This document shows positions 8,181-17,035 of a stretch of DNA of 45,689 nt, piece by piece. A program made the translations under genes and the position numbers. Positions within the stretch are counted from its first letter, which is position 1, and the number at the start of each line of letters is the position of its first letter. The notes under the pieces are model-generated. The model searched no databases. It saw only the letters and a program-made list of their open reading frames with translations, and was not told where the DNA came from. This DNA comes from Maribacter sp. ACAM166 (GTDB lineage Bacteria > Bacteroidota > Bacteroidia > Flavobacteriales > Flavobacteriaceae): contig NZ_VAUW01000036.1 in NCBI RefSeq assembly GCF_005771495.1, positions 1 through 45,689 of the forward strand, read 5' to 3'.

Positions 8181-9623
8181 ATGCCAACTTTAAAAAAGAC
8201 GAAAATTGTAGCCACATTAGGGCCTGCAACTAGCAAGAAAGAGGTACTCAGGAGCATGATCAATGCGGGAGTAGATGTCTTCAGAATAAATTTCTCACAT
8301 GCCGATTATGATGATGTAACGGAGCGTGTTAAAATGATACGTGAATTAAATGAGGAAATGGATACGAATACATCCATTTTAGCAGATTTACAAGGTCCTA
8401 AGTTACGTGTAGGTGTAATGGCAGGTGATGTAGTAGTTAGCCCTGGTGATGAAATAACTTTTGTTACCGGTGAGCCTTTTGAAGGCACGGCCGAACGAGT
8501 ATACATGAACTACCAAGAATTCCCTAGAGATGTTAAGGCTGGAGAACGTATTCTATTAGATGACGGTAAATTAATGTTTGAAGTAGTGACAACTAATGGT
8601 AGGGATGAGGTATTAGCCAAGGTTATTCAAGGTGGTCCACTTAAATCTAAGAAAGGAGTCAATCTACCAAATACCAACATTTCGTTACCAGCACTTACAA
8701 AAAAGGATATAAAGGATGCCGAATTTGCAATAAGTTTAGAAGTAGATTGGATTGCACTTTCTTTCGTTCGTTTCAGTCAAGATTTAATTGATCTTCAAAA
8801 CATTATCAGTAAACATACTGATCATAAAATTCCTATTATCGCAAAAATCGAGAAACCAGAGGCGGTAGAAAATATAGACAAAATTATAGCTTATTGTGAT
8901 GGTCTAATGGTTGCGCGTGGAGATTTAGGTGTTGAAGTTCCGGCACATGAAGTTCCATTAATTCAAAAGCAGTTGGTATTACGTGCCAAAAAGGCTAGGA
9001 TTCCTGTGATTATTGCAACGCAAATGATGGAAACCATGATTACTAGTCTTACACCGACAAGGGCAGAAGTGAATGATGTTGCTAATTCGGTTATGGATGG
9101 TGCAGATGCTGTGATGTTATCAGGTGAAACTTCGGTGGGTAATTATCCAGTTGAAGTGATTGAAAAAATGACAAGTATTTTACAAAGTGTTGAAGGCTCA
9201 GATTTGATTCGTGTACCTCATGATCCACCACATATTCGTACGAAAAGATTTATTACCAAATCTATTTGTTATCATGCTGCCTTAATGGCGAACGAAATTA
9301 AGGCTAAGGCAATTTCGACGTTAACCAATAGTGGGTATACTGCATTTCAAATTTCAGCATGGAGACCTAGTGCACATATTCTTGTATTTACATCTAATAG
9401 AAGAATCCTTACTCAATTAAACCTACTTTGGGGGGTTAAGGCATTTTATTACGATCGTTTTGTTTCAACCGATGATACTATCGATGATGTAAACCGTATA
9501 GCGTTCAATAAAGGATTTCTAGAAGTTGGGGATATGTTGGTAAGTCTTGCTGCCATGCCAATTAAGAATAAGGGAATGGTGAATACCTTAAGAGTTACCG
9601 AAATTGAGGCTGAAGATATTTAA
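8181..9623 (+). CDS. pyk: Pyruvate kinase
   Basis: Pyruvate kinase converts phosphoenolpyruvate and ADP to pyruvate and ATP, the last step of glycolysis. Motifs seen are FRINFSH (34-40), ADLQGPKLR (B-domain entry), AKIEKPEAV with Lys222 and Glu224, and MVARGDLGVE with Asp248. Glu224 and Asp248 are the metal ligands. At 480 residues it includes the C-terminal allosteric domain. The gene ends at a strong bidirectional terminator, which closes this plus-strand group. Confidence 0.96.
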   Translation: MPTLKKTKIVATLGPATSKKEVLRSMINAGVDVFRINFSHADYDDVTERVKMIRELNEEMDTNTSILADLQGPKLRVGVMAGDVVVSPGDEITFVTGEPFEGTAERVYMNYQEFPRDVKAGERILLDDGKLMFEVVTTNGRDEVLAKVIQGGPLKSKKGVNLPNTNISLPALTKKDIKDAEFAISLEVDWIALSFVRFSQDLIDLQNIISKHTDHKIPIIAKIEKPEAVENIDKIIAYCDGLMVARGDLGVEVPAHEVPLIQKQLVLRAKKARIPVIIATQMMETMITSLTPTRAEVNDVANSVMDGADAVMLSGETSVGNYPVEVIEKMTSILQSVEGSDLIRVPHDPPHIRTKRFITKSICYHAALMANEIKAKAISTLTNSGYTAFQISAWRPSAHILVFTSNRRILTQLNLLWGVKAFYYDRFVSTDDTIDDVNRIAFNKGFLEVGDMLVSLAAMPIKNKGMVNTLRVTEIEAEDI

Positions 9624-9645
9624 AAACAATATAGTAATAGTCATC

Positions 9646-9678
9646 AAAAAAGGGACCGTTTATAAACGGTCCCTTTTT
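9646..9678. terminator. Bidirectional terminator between pyk and the PAS gene
   Basis: GGGACCGTTTA and its exact reverse complement (9652-9673) are flanked by A6 on the left and T5 on the right. It can end transcription from both convergent genes. Confidence 0.88.
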
Positions 9679-9699
9679 AATTGAAAATTATATTTAAGG

Positions 9700-10224
9700 T
9701 TATGCTACTTCCTTTTCAAAGGCTATAAAATTAACAAATTCTCCTTCTTCATTAAATACAGGTTCACCTTGTATCCAACATTTGTATGTTGAACCGTCTT
9801 TTTTGTAATTAATCAAAGTGACTTCAAAAGGTTTTTTTTCCTTTACTGCTTCAGAAATTATTTTCAGTGGAACTTTGGAGGTTTTACTGCCTTGAAACAT
9901 TTTTGGGGTTTTTCCCAAAATTTCATTTGGATGGTATTGACTCATATCCCACATGTTTTTAGTAGCAAAAACTATATTTAATTTAGTGTCGGTTACAACT
10001 ATTATATTTTTATCCATCTTCAGTTTTTGATCTAAAAAATCCCTATTTATGGCCCAGGAGTTTTCCGAAACTAGACCCAAAAGCGAATTCATATCTTCTT
10101 CAGATTTTTTAATTACTTCATAATTTTGGGCAAAGAAGTCCCAAGAAAGTATAGGTAAGAGTGATTTCTTTAAACCTTTTCTAAACTTGACGACGGCATT
10201 GTCATAATCTTTCAAGTCTTTCAT
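9700..10224 (-). CDS. Single-PAS-domain protein
   Basis: This is a soluble 174-residue sensor-like protein. An alpha-helical N-terminal segment (1-70) is followed by one PAS fold (about 70-172, KNIIVVTDTKLNIVFATKN to the end). It resembles the LOV-like PAS_9 subgroup, including GKTPKMFQG, but Pro107 stands where the flavin-binding Cys of a LOV domain (GxNCRFLQ) would be, so flavin photochemistry is unlikely. No output domain is fused; it may act through protein contacts. It is a single gene, convergent with pyk. Confidence 0.8.
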   Translation of the reverse strand: MKDLKDYDNAVVKFRKGLKKSLLPILSWDFFAQNYEVIKKSEEDMNSLLGLVSENSWAINRDFLDQKLKMDKNIIVVTDTKLNIVFATKNMWDMSQYHPNEILGKTPKMFQGSKTSKVPLKIISEAVKEKKPFEVTLINYKKDGSTYKCWIQGEPVFNEEGEFVNFIAFEKEVA

Positions 10225-10498
10225 ACATTTACATTTACATTTAAAGCGATAGATTAATTTTCTAATTCATAGCAATTTTTGCTAAAGCTAAAGAATCCTT
10301 CATACGAGCAAAAATAATGGGTGAGGATTAACAAAAGTGTTTAAGGAATACTTTGCTTTTTTTACATTATGAATTGAAAAGTGTAAACATAAAATGATGA
10401 CAAGTATCTTAAAATTGAAGTAAATTGTAATTTAAACTTTAGGGGTAGGCCCTATTTGAGTTAATTAAATGGATTATGTCTTTCATTCTTTTTCAAAT
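10225..10498. other. Intergenic region between PAS gene and efflux operon
   Basis: About 270 nt upstream of the PAS gene and beyond the 3' end of the efflux operon. I see a triple acattt repeat just upstream of the PAS ATG and a short palindrome TAGGGGTAGGCCCTA near 10440. I see no open frame and no consensus promoter. Confidence 0.5.
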
Positions 10499-10536
10499 AA
10501 ACACCCCTTTTAGAATAATATCCAAAAGGGGTGTTT
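10499..10536 (-). terminator. Terminator of the RND efflux operon
   Basis: A perfect 13-bp inverted repeat (AAACACCCCTTTT and its complement at 10524-10536) lies 26 nt beyond the stop of the outer-membrane gene. On the minus strand the tail is TTTATTTG, a modest T-tract. Confidence 0.65.
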
Positions 10537-10561
10537 GCATTACTATTTCTCTAGAAAGTCA

Positions 10562-12013
10562 TTAATTCCATCCTCCTCCTAAAGCTTGGTACACATTAAC
10601 CCTTGCCATTAATTGATTCTTTTTTGTTTCTACTAACTCCATTTTAGATTCTAATGCCTCTCTTTGAGTCAGTAATACTTCAATATATTCTATTCTTGCA
10701 GATTGAAATAAACGGGTAGCTAGTTCAATAGATTCTGTCAATGCCTTTACTTGGCCTTCCTTTAAACTATAACTCTTTTTTAAATTTTCCATTTTAGAAA
10801 GTTGATTAACAACCTCTATATATCCATTTAAAATCGCCTTTTCATACTCATAAACCGCTTGAATTTGTTTGGAGTTAGCAGTGTTATAGCCTGCTTTGAT
10901 GGCATTTCTATTGATTAGCGGCCCAATAATATCCCCTGCTATACTATACATAAGTGAAGCTGGAGTAGTTGTGAGGTATTTCGGATTAAAGGCTTGCAAG
11001 CCAATACCTGCCTTTATGGCAATGGAAGGATAAAAGTTTGCTCGTGCTACCTTAATATTAAGTTTAGCAGCTTCCAATTCATATTCCGCTTGTCGAATAT
11101 CAGGTCTGTTTTGTAATAGTTGTGTTGGTATTCCTGAATAAATGGTGTCCATTTCAGTTTCTATAAACCCTTCTGAATGGCGAACAATATGTTGAGGTTG
11201 CCTTCCAATTAAAAAGTTGAGCTTATTTTCCATTTCAACAATTTCTTGTTGTACTTCAAACTTATGGCTTTGGTTCTTTAAAACCTCCGCCTCGAACCTT
11301 CGAACGGCAAGTTCTGTTGCACGGGCAGCTTCTTTTTGTAACCTTACCATCGTTAAGGCATTCCCTTGTAATTCAAGGTTCTGTTCAATAAATGCCAATT
11401 GATTGTCTAATACTAAAAGTTCATAATAGGAATCTGCAATTTCAGAAATCAATCTAGTTACCATAAAGTTCTTGCCCTCTATGGTTGAAAGGTATTCAAG
11501 AACGGCGGCTTTTTTAGAATTACGCAGTTTTTTCCAAATATCAAGTTCCCAAGAGGCAAAAATTCCAGCAGAATAATCAGCTAAAGGTTCGGGAAATTCT
11601 TCCCCCTCTTTTATTTCTAGATTTTTTTCTACGGCTCCGTTTCGCGTGTATTCACCGACTTTTTCGACTTCGGCACCGCCACCATAATCAACAAAGGGTA
11701 TGTATTCTCCTTTTCTGGCCTTGACTTCATTTTGGGCAACATCAATCTGTTGAAGCATAATGCTCAATTCTTGATTATTGACCAAAGCTGTGTCAATCAG
11801 TTTAGCTAGATTATCATCTTTAAAAAAATATTTCCACTTTAGCGCTGCACTATTTATGGTGTCTACCGACTGTTGTGCGTAATTTGATGGAAGGTTTTTA
11901 TTTTCCTGTTTCAATTCCCTAGTAGGAACGCAGGAATAAAATAAACCGACAAAATTTATAAGCACCAAAAGTAATTTTCCATGCTTCGCTATGAATGTTA
12001 TAGTTTTACTCAT
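10562..12013 (-). CDS. RND efflux outer-membrane lipoprotein (TolC/NodT family)
   Basis: This is the outer-membrane channel of a tripartite RND pump. The signal peptide ends in a lipobox, FYSC, with Cys28 as the lipidated residue. Two tandem OEP repeats follow, with ELDIWKKLRNSKKAA in the first and LLQNRPDIRQAEYELEAAKLN opening the second. The 483-residue length is typical. Its ATG lies inside the end of the pump gene (8-nt overlap), so it is translationally coupled. The adaptor, pump and channel order is the standard acrAB-tolC-like arrangement. Confidence 0.92.
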   Translation of the reverse strand: MSKTITFIAKHGKLLLVLINFVGLFYSCVPTRELKQENKNLPSNYAQQSVDTINSAALKWKYFFKDDNLAKLIDTALVNNQELSIMLQQIDVAQNEVKARKGEYIPFVDYGGGAEVEKVGEYTRNGAVEKNLEIKEGEEFPEPLADYSAGIFASWELDIWKKLRNSKKAAVLEYLSTIEGKNFMVTRLISEIADSYYELLVLDNQLAFIEQNLELQGNALTMVRLQKEAARATELAVRRFEAEVLKNQSHKFEVQQEIVEMENKLNFLIGRQPQHIVRHSEGFIETEMDTIYSGIPTQLLQNRPDIRQAEYELEAAKLNIKVARANFYPSIAIKAGIGLQAFNPKYLTTTPASLMYSIAGDIIGPLINRNAIKAGYNTANSKQIQAVYEYEKAILNGYIEVVNQLSKMENLKKSYSLKEGQVKALTESIELATRLFQSARIEYIEVLLTQREALESKMELVETKKNQLMARVNVYQALGGGWN

Positions 12014-15000
12014 TTTTATTTCTTTTGGATAGGTTTTTTAACAGTTTCTTTAATTCACGTAGTTTATGACGTGTTTTGCTCTCCCCTTCGCTCACCCGCA
12101 TAAATTCCTCTGAAATAGGTTCAAAAGATTCGTCTTTAATTAGACTTCTACCTTCAGCAAGTGTGGCAAATATGTAATATAGCCCCGGGATGACTATGAC
12201 CCCGAATATGGTGCCTATAAGCATACCGCCAAGTGCAGACCCCCCAATTGTTCTGTTGGCTATGGCACCTGCTCCAGTGGCAACCACCAATGGAATTAAT
12301 CCAGCTATGAATGCAAAAGAAGTCATTAAAATGGGCCTAAATCGAGCTCTTGAACCTTCTATGGCGGCTTCAAGAACAGTTGCGCCCTGCCGTTGTTTCT
12401 GTACGGCAAATTCAACGATTAGTACTGCGTTCTTTCCTAGAAGACCTACGAGCATAATTACCCCAATCTGGGCATAAACATCATTCGCTAATCCCATCAT
12501 TTTCAATAGAGCAAAGGACCCTAAAATACCAACGGGTAAGGATAGGATAACTGCGAATGGAAGTAAGAAACTTTCATATTGTGCAGCAAGAACAAAATAA
12601 ACGAAAATCAAAACGATTATAAATATATATAACGATTCACTTCCTCTGCTGGCCTCATCATATGATAATCCTTCCCAAGCAATATCATACCCCCTTGGAA
12701 GCGTTTCTTTTGACACTTCTTTAATGGCTTTTATCGCATCACCAGTTGTAAAACCAGCAGCTGGTAGTCCATTAATGGCAGCAGAATTATAAAGGTTGTA
12801 TCTGGTAATCTCATTGGGCCCTAATTTCTTTTCCATGGTCATAAATGCAGAGTAGGGTACCATTTCACCTTCTTCATTTTTAACGAATAGCTTATCCAAA
12901 TCCGTTGGGAGTGCCCTGTATTCTGGAGCAGCCTGTGTATAAACCTTGAAGAAGCGGCCAAATCGAATAAAACCTTGTTCATAGGTACTACCTATTAGAA
13001 TGTTTAAGTTTTCCATGGCTTTACCAATGGTAACGCCTTTCTGCATGGCTATTTTATTATTTATTTTAAGCTCATACTGTGGATAATTGGCTGAGAAAAA
13101 AGTAAATATACCCGTTAACTCTTTGCGTTCACCAAGTGCTTTCATAAAATCATTATTGATTTTTTCGAAAGCATGATAGTCTGTGTTATCAGTCTTATCT
13201 AACAAACGGAGAGAAAATCCGCCAGAAGAACCAAACCCTGGTACAGCAGGCGGTTCAAAATACTCAATTATGGCCCCTAAATCTTTTGTTTCCTCTTCCA
13301 ATTCTTCCATGATTTCATGAACGGTGTGTTCACGTTCGCCCCATGGTTTTAAATTTATTAAACAAGTACCGGCATTAGAACCCCTACCTTCTGTCATGAT
13401 TTCATAACCAGCTAAGGAGGACACTGATTCTACACCGTCCATTTCTTCGCATATTTTCTGTAATTTTCTTGCTACATCATTTGTGCGTTCTAAGGTTGCC
13501 CCTGGCGGAGTCTGTATAATGGCATAAATCATACCTTGGTCCTCGTTGGGGATAAATCCAGCAGGGAGTGATTCGTTGGTAAAAAAGATGCCTAAGCAAA
13601 AGGCAATTAAAATACCAAAGGTCACTATACGTCTCGCTACAATTTTATTTAAAAGTTTCACATAGCTACCCGAGAGTCGCTCAAAGCCTTTATTGAACCA
13701 ATCTATAAATTTATCTATCGGTGATTTTCTTTTTTGTTTACCGTGGTTGTTCTTTAACAACATGGCGCAAAGCACTGGGGTAAGTGTCAAAGCTACTACA
13801 GCTGAAATCACGATAGAGCCTGCCATAGTGATTGAGAACTGCCTATAGAACACTCCAACTGGGCCAGACATAAAGGATATGGGAATAAAAACCGAGACCA
13901 TTACCAATGTTATTGCTACAATAGCGCCACCAATTTCTCCCAATACTTCTGAAGAGGCTTTATAAGGTGACAAGTCTTCTTCTTCCATTTTTACATGTAC
14001 CGCTTCGACTACGACAATCGCGTTATCCACTACGATACCAATTGCTAGTACTAAAGCAAAAAGTGTTATTAGGTTAATTGACAAGCCGAACATTTGCATC
14101 ACAAAAAAGGATCCAATCAAAGAAACGGGTACTGCAATTATGGGAATTAACGTTGAGCGCCAATCTCCTAAAAATAGGAATACTACTATAGCTACAAGAA
14201 TGAAAGCATCCCTAAGGGTATGCATAACTTGTTCGATAGAGGCATCTAAAAAATTAGATACATCATAACTTACTTGATATTCTAAGCCAGGAGGCAAATC
14301 TAATTTTAACTCTTCTAACTTAGTCTTTACGGCATCAATTACATCTTTACCATTACTACCAACCGTTTGCTTAAGGATCATCGACGCTGATGGGTGACCA
14401 TCTAGATTTGAATAGATGTCAAAAAATTCACTGCCCAATTCTACACTCGCAACGTCTTTCAATTTTAAAAGCTCACCTTCTTCATTCGCTCTGATGATAA
14501 TATTTTCATATTGCTCGGGTTCATTGTATCTACCTTCATAGGTAAGCACATATTCCAGGGATTGTGATTTTTTACCCGAACTACCACCCAATCTGCCGGG
14601 CCTAGCGATAATGCTTTGCTCTTTCATAGCTTCCATAACCTCCTCCGCAGAAACGTTATAGGCACGCATACGGTCTGGTTTTAGCCAAACACGCATGGCA
14701 TATTTACGACTTCCTAATATTTGGGCACTTGCAATACCGTCGATACGTTGAATCTCTGGAACGATTTTGGTATACGCATAGTTGTAGAGAAACAGTTCAT
14801 TATCGTCTTTGTTATTACTAAACAAGTTAACGTACATAAGCATACTGGGCTGTACAGGTGTAATTACGACCCCTTCCATCTGTACCAACTCGGGTAAGTT
14901 GGGCATCACTTGATCTACCCTAGTCTTCACCCTGACTACAGCTTGGTTAGGGTCAGTGCCGGGTTCAAAAATGATACGCAAGGTTCCTTCTCCTGCACTT

Positions 15001-15248
15001 GTTGCGTCAGAAGCAACGTAACGCATTCCCTGAACACCGTTGATTGCAGTTTCTAAAGGAATTATCGTGGAATTAATTAATACGTCTGCACTTGCACCCG
15101 GATAAGCAATAAAAATATTCACCGTGGTTGGGGCAATTTCTGGAAATTGGGAAATAGGAAGTTGTTTTATGGCTAGCAATCCTATAAACACTATCATTAC
15201 CGAAATAACTATAGCCAATACAGGTCTATGTATAAATCTTTTGAACAT
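12006..15248 (-). CDS. RND efflux transporter permease (AcrB/HAE1 family)
   Basis: This is a proton-driven inner-membrane pump of 1080 residues with 12 predicted transmembrane helices and two large periplasmic loops. It begins MFKRFIHRPVLAIVISVMIV. TM4 reads AIGIVVDNAIVVVEAVH, so of the AcrB pair Asp407/Asp408 the first is kept (Asp408 here) and the second is Asn409. TM10 keeps the relay lysine (Lys939 in LLGKNAVLIVEFA). The C-terminal tail is long and lysine-rich. Substrates cannot be predicted; HAE1 pumps usually export hydrophobic or amphiphilic drugs. It starts 21 nt after the adaptor stop. Confidence 0.94.
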   Translation of the reverse strand: MFKRFIHRPVLAIVISVMIVFIGLLAIKQLPISQFPEIAPTTVNIFIAYPGASADVLINSTIIPLETAINGVQGMRYVASDATSAGEGTLRIIFEPGTDPNQAVVRVKTRVDQVMPNLPELVQMEGVVITPVQPSMLMYVNLFSNNKDDNELFLYNYAYTKIVPEIQRIDGIASAQILGSRKYAMRVWLKPDRMRAYNVSAEEVMEAMKEQSIIARPGRLGGSSGKKSQSLEYVLTYEGRYNEPEQYENIIIRANEEGELLKLKDVASVELGSEFFDIYSNLDGHPSASMILKQTVGSNGKDVIDAVKTKLEELKLDLPPGLEYQVSYDVSNFLDASIEQVMHTLRDAFILVAIVVFLFLGDWRSTLIPIIAVPVSLIGSFFVMQMFGLSINLITLFALVLAIGIVVDNAIVVVEAVHVKMEEEDLSPYKASSEVLGEIGGAIVAITLVMVSVFIPISFMSGPVGVFYRQFSITMAGSIVISAVVALTLTPVLCAMLLKNNHGKQKRKSPIDKFIDWFNKGFERLSGSYVKLLNKIVARRIVTFGILIAFCLGIFFTNESLPAGFIPNEDQGMIYAIIQTPPGATLERTNDVARKLQKICEEMDGVESVSSLAGYEIMTEGRGSNAGTCLINLKPWGEREHTVHEIMEELEEETKDLGAIIEYFEPPAVPGFGSSGGFSLRLLDKTDNTDYHAFEKINNDFMKALGERKELTGIFTFFSANYPQYELKINNKIAMQKGVTIGKAMENLNILIGSTYEQGFIRFGRFFKVYTQAAPEYRALPTDLDKLFVKNEEGEMVPYSAFMTMEKKLGPNEITRYNLYNSAAINGLPAAGFTTGDAIKAIKEVSKETLPRGYDIAWEGLSYDEASRGSESLYIFIIVLIFVYFVLAAQYESFLLPFAVILSLPVGILGSFALLKMMGLANDVYAQIGVIMLVGLLGKNAVLIVEFAVQKQRQGATVLEAAIEGSRARFRPILMTSFAFIAGLIPLVVATGAGAIANRTIGGSALGGMLIGTIFGVIVIPGLYYIFATLAEGRSLIKDESFEPISEEFMRVSEGESKTRHKLRELKKLLKNLSKRNKNE

Positions 15249-15269
15249 AACTTTTGTATTTGAGAATTG

Positions 15270-16355
15270 TTATTCTGTGTATAAATCTAATTGTGAAAGA
15301 ACCGTTTTAGGAGCTACAAATTCAGCTTCTATTTTTTGGTTTTCTCTAACCATCCGAATACCATCAAGTATAATTTTATCATTTTCGGCAAGACCTTTAG
15401 ATACCACAAATAGGTTCGGCATTTCTCCTTCAACGATAATTTCACGTTGCTTTACTACATTGTCTTTGTCAACAACAAATACAAATTTTTTGTCCAGTAT
15501 TTCAAAAGTCGCTTTTTGTGGAATTATTAAAACGTTTTCAAAAGGAACAGTCATAATTATACTACCCGTTTCACCATGTCTTAAAATTTTGTCTGGATTA
15601 GGGAACGTTGCCCTAAAGGCAATATTTCCAGTTTCATTATTGAACTCACCTTCAATAGTCTCAACAATACCGGTTTGGTTAAAAGTTTGATTATTGGCTA
15701 GTAGAAGTCCTACTTCTTTTTTCTTGGCCTTATCAGTACTAGTGATATAATCTAAGTATTCAGCTTCTGGAACATTAAAATAAACCCACATCTCTGAATT
15801 GTCAGATAACGTGGTCAAAAGCTCCCCCTCATCTAAAAGGCTTCCTTCTCGTACGTGTAAATGGTCCATAATACCATCAAATGGCGCACGGATATTGGTG
15901 AAGTCTAAATGGGTCTGAGCCAAGGAAACTTCGGCACTTGCTTTGTCATAATGCGCTTTGGCCATGGCTAGTTCATTTTTAGAGACTACGTTACCATCAA
16001 GTAATAATTGTGTGTTTTGTAGTTCTATTTCCGAAACTCTTGCCTCTGCTTTAGCTTTTTGTAAATCTGCCTCATAAATATTGGGCATAATGTTGAACAT
16101 TTGCTGGCCTTCTTTTACATATTGGCCTTCGTCTACGTGTATTTGTTTTAAGTAGCCCTTTTCAATAGCCCTAAGCTCTATATGTCTTATAGAATGAATT
16201 TGACATACATAATCTTTGGTAATAGAAGTGTCCTTTTTTATGGGACTGGTAACGAGGAATTTGGCATGTTCTTCCTTTAGCTCTTTTTTGGATTCGCAGC
16301 TTGTGGATAAAAACAGGGCGCACATGGCAGCGAACACGAGAATTCTCTTGGTCAT
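15270..16355 (-). CDS. RND efflux periplasmic adaptor (membrane fusion protein)
   Basis: This HlyD/AcrA-type adaptor joins the pump to the outer-membrane channel. The signal peptide ends in lipobox STSC with Cys20 as the lipid anchor. Two half-motifs of the lipoyl domain (YLKQIHVDEGQYVKEGQ and FTNIRAPFDGIMDHLHV) flank a short coiled-coil hairpin (about 90-150), followed by the beta-barrel and membrane-proximal domains. The 361-residue length is normal. It is the first large gene of the operon, 145 nt after the small exported protein. Confidence 0.93.
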   Translation of the reverse strand: MTKRILVFAAMCALFLSTSCESKKELKEEHAKFLVTSPIKKDTSITKDYVCQIHSIRHIELRAIEKGYLKQIHVDEGQYVKEGQQMFNIMPNIYEADLQKAKAEARVSEIELQNTQLLLDGNVVSKNELAMAKAHYDKASAEVSLAQTHLDFTNIRAPFDGIMDHLHVREGSLLDEGELLTTLSDNSEMWVYFNVPEAEYLDYITSTDKAKKKEVGLLLANNQTFNQTGIVETIEGEFNNETGNIAFRATFPNPDKILRHGETGSIIMTVPFENVLIIPQKATFEILDKKFVFVVDKDNVVKQREIIVEGEMPNLFVVSKGLAENDKIILDGIRMVRENQKIEAEFVAPKTVLSQLDLYTE

Positions 16356-16500
16356 ACTTTGATATTAAAATGATTGGTACTATTTGGTTTAGAAATGCGG
16401 ATACGCATAAACTTTCGGGAATAAGAATTGCATAGAATAATGCATCTAATAAAACCCAACGGAAGTAATTAAGGGGCAATGAAAAACCGCCCAAATAAAA

Positions 16501-16926
16501 TTATATTCGAAATACTTGGAATAGGACAAAGCGCCTAATAGCTATGGGTGAAAAAGTAAATAACCTTTGAAGTTTAGAGCTATTTTTTAAGTAACTAAAT
16601 AAAAACAGCAGGGATAAAAGGTAAAACGAACCAGTGGTATAAATTACCTCTTCACCTTTTTTGAGTACTGAATTTTCACTTTCCTCTTCTTCAATTTCAG
16701 CAGCATCTATCTCTAAGACCTTAACAACTTCATCTGAAGAACCTTTTATAGTAGTGTTCTGATCGTGAATAACCGTCTTAAGTAGTGTAATTGCTGATAC
16801 GATATTTTGGTTATCAACAGTGTGAAACGAACTATTTTCTATATTGAAGTTACCAAATAGAGGGCTGCAAACACTAAAAAGAAGGATGCAGATAGAAAGA
16901 ATAAATTTTAAGAAATTCTTTTTCAT
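16501..16926 (-). CDS. Small exported/membrane protein upstream of the efflux operon
   Basis: I do not recognise a named family. The 141-residue product has an N-terminal signal peptide (about 1-25, ending CSPLFG), a polar segment with a run of acidic residues (74-85, AAEIEEEESEN), and one hydrophobic helix (about 99-111) before a basic, aromatic C-terminus ending RRFVLFQVFRI. It is therefore probably an inner-membrane protein with a periplasmic loop. It is driven by the strong promoter at 16936-16966 and precedes the adaptor on the same strand, so it may be cotranscribed with the pump. A role in pump assembly or regulation is only a guess. Confidence 0.6.
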   Translation of the reverse strand: MKKNFLKFILSICILLFSVCSPLFGNFNIENSSFHTVDNQNIVSAITLLKTVIHDQNTTIKGSSDEVVKVLEIDAAEIEEEESENSVLKKGEEVIYTTGSFYLLSLLFLFSYLKNSSKLQRLFTFSPIAIRRFVLFQVFRI

Positions 16927-16935
16927 TTAACGGGT

Positions 16936-16966
16936 CAAATTTATTCTAGCCATACCAGGTGTACAA
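16936..16966 (-). promoter_or_regulatory. Promoter of the small exported gene and efflux operon
   Basis: On the minus strand TTG (16964-16966), 20 nt and TAAATTTG (16936-16943) match the Bacteroidota consensus. Transcription would start about 16930, only a few nucleotides before the ATG at 16926, so the mRNA would have almost no leader. Confidence 0.7.
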
Positions 16967-17035
16967 GTAAAAGGCGTTAATATTTGTTAACATTGGTAAT
17001 TATTAGCCTTAAATAGCTGAAGGTCAGTCGAATAT

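Noticed and set aside
9700..10224. PAS protein as a LOV blue-light receptor
   Set aside because: The flavin-binding Cys is absent (Pro107 in GKTPKMFQG).
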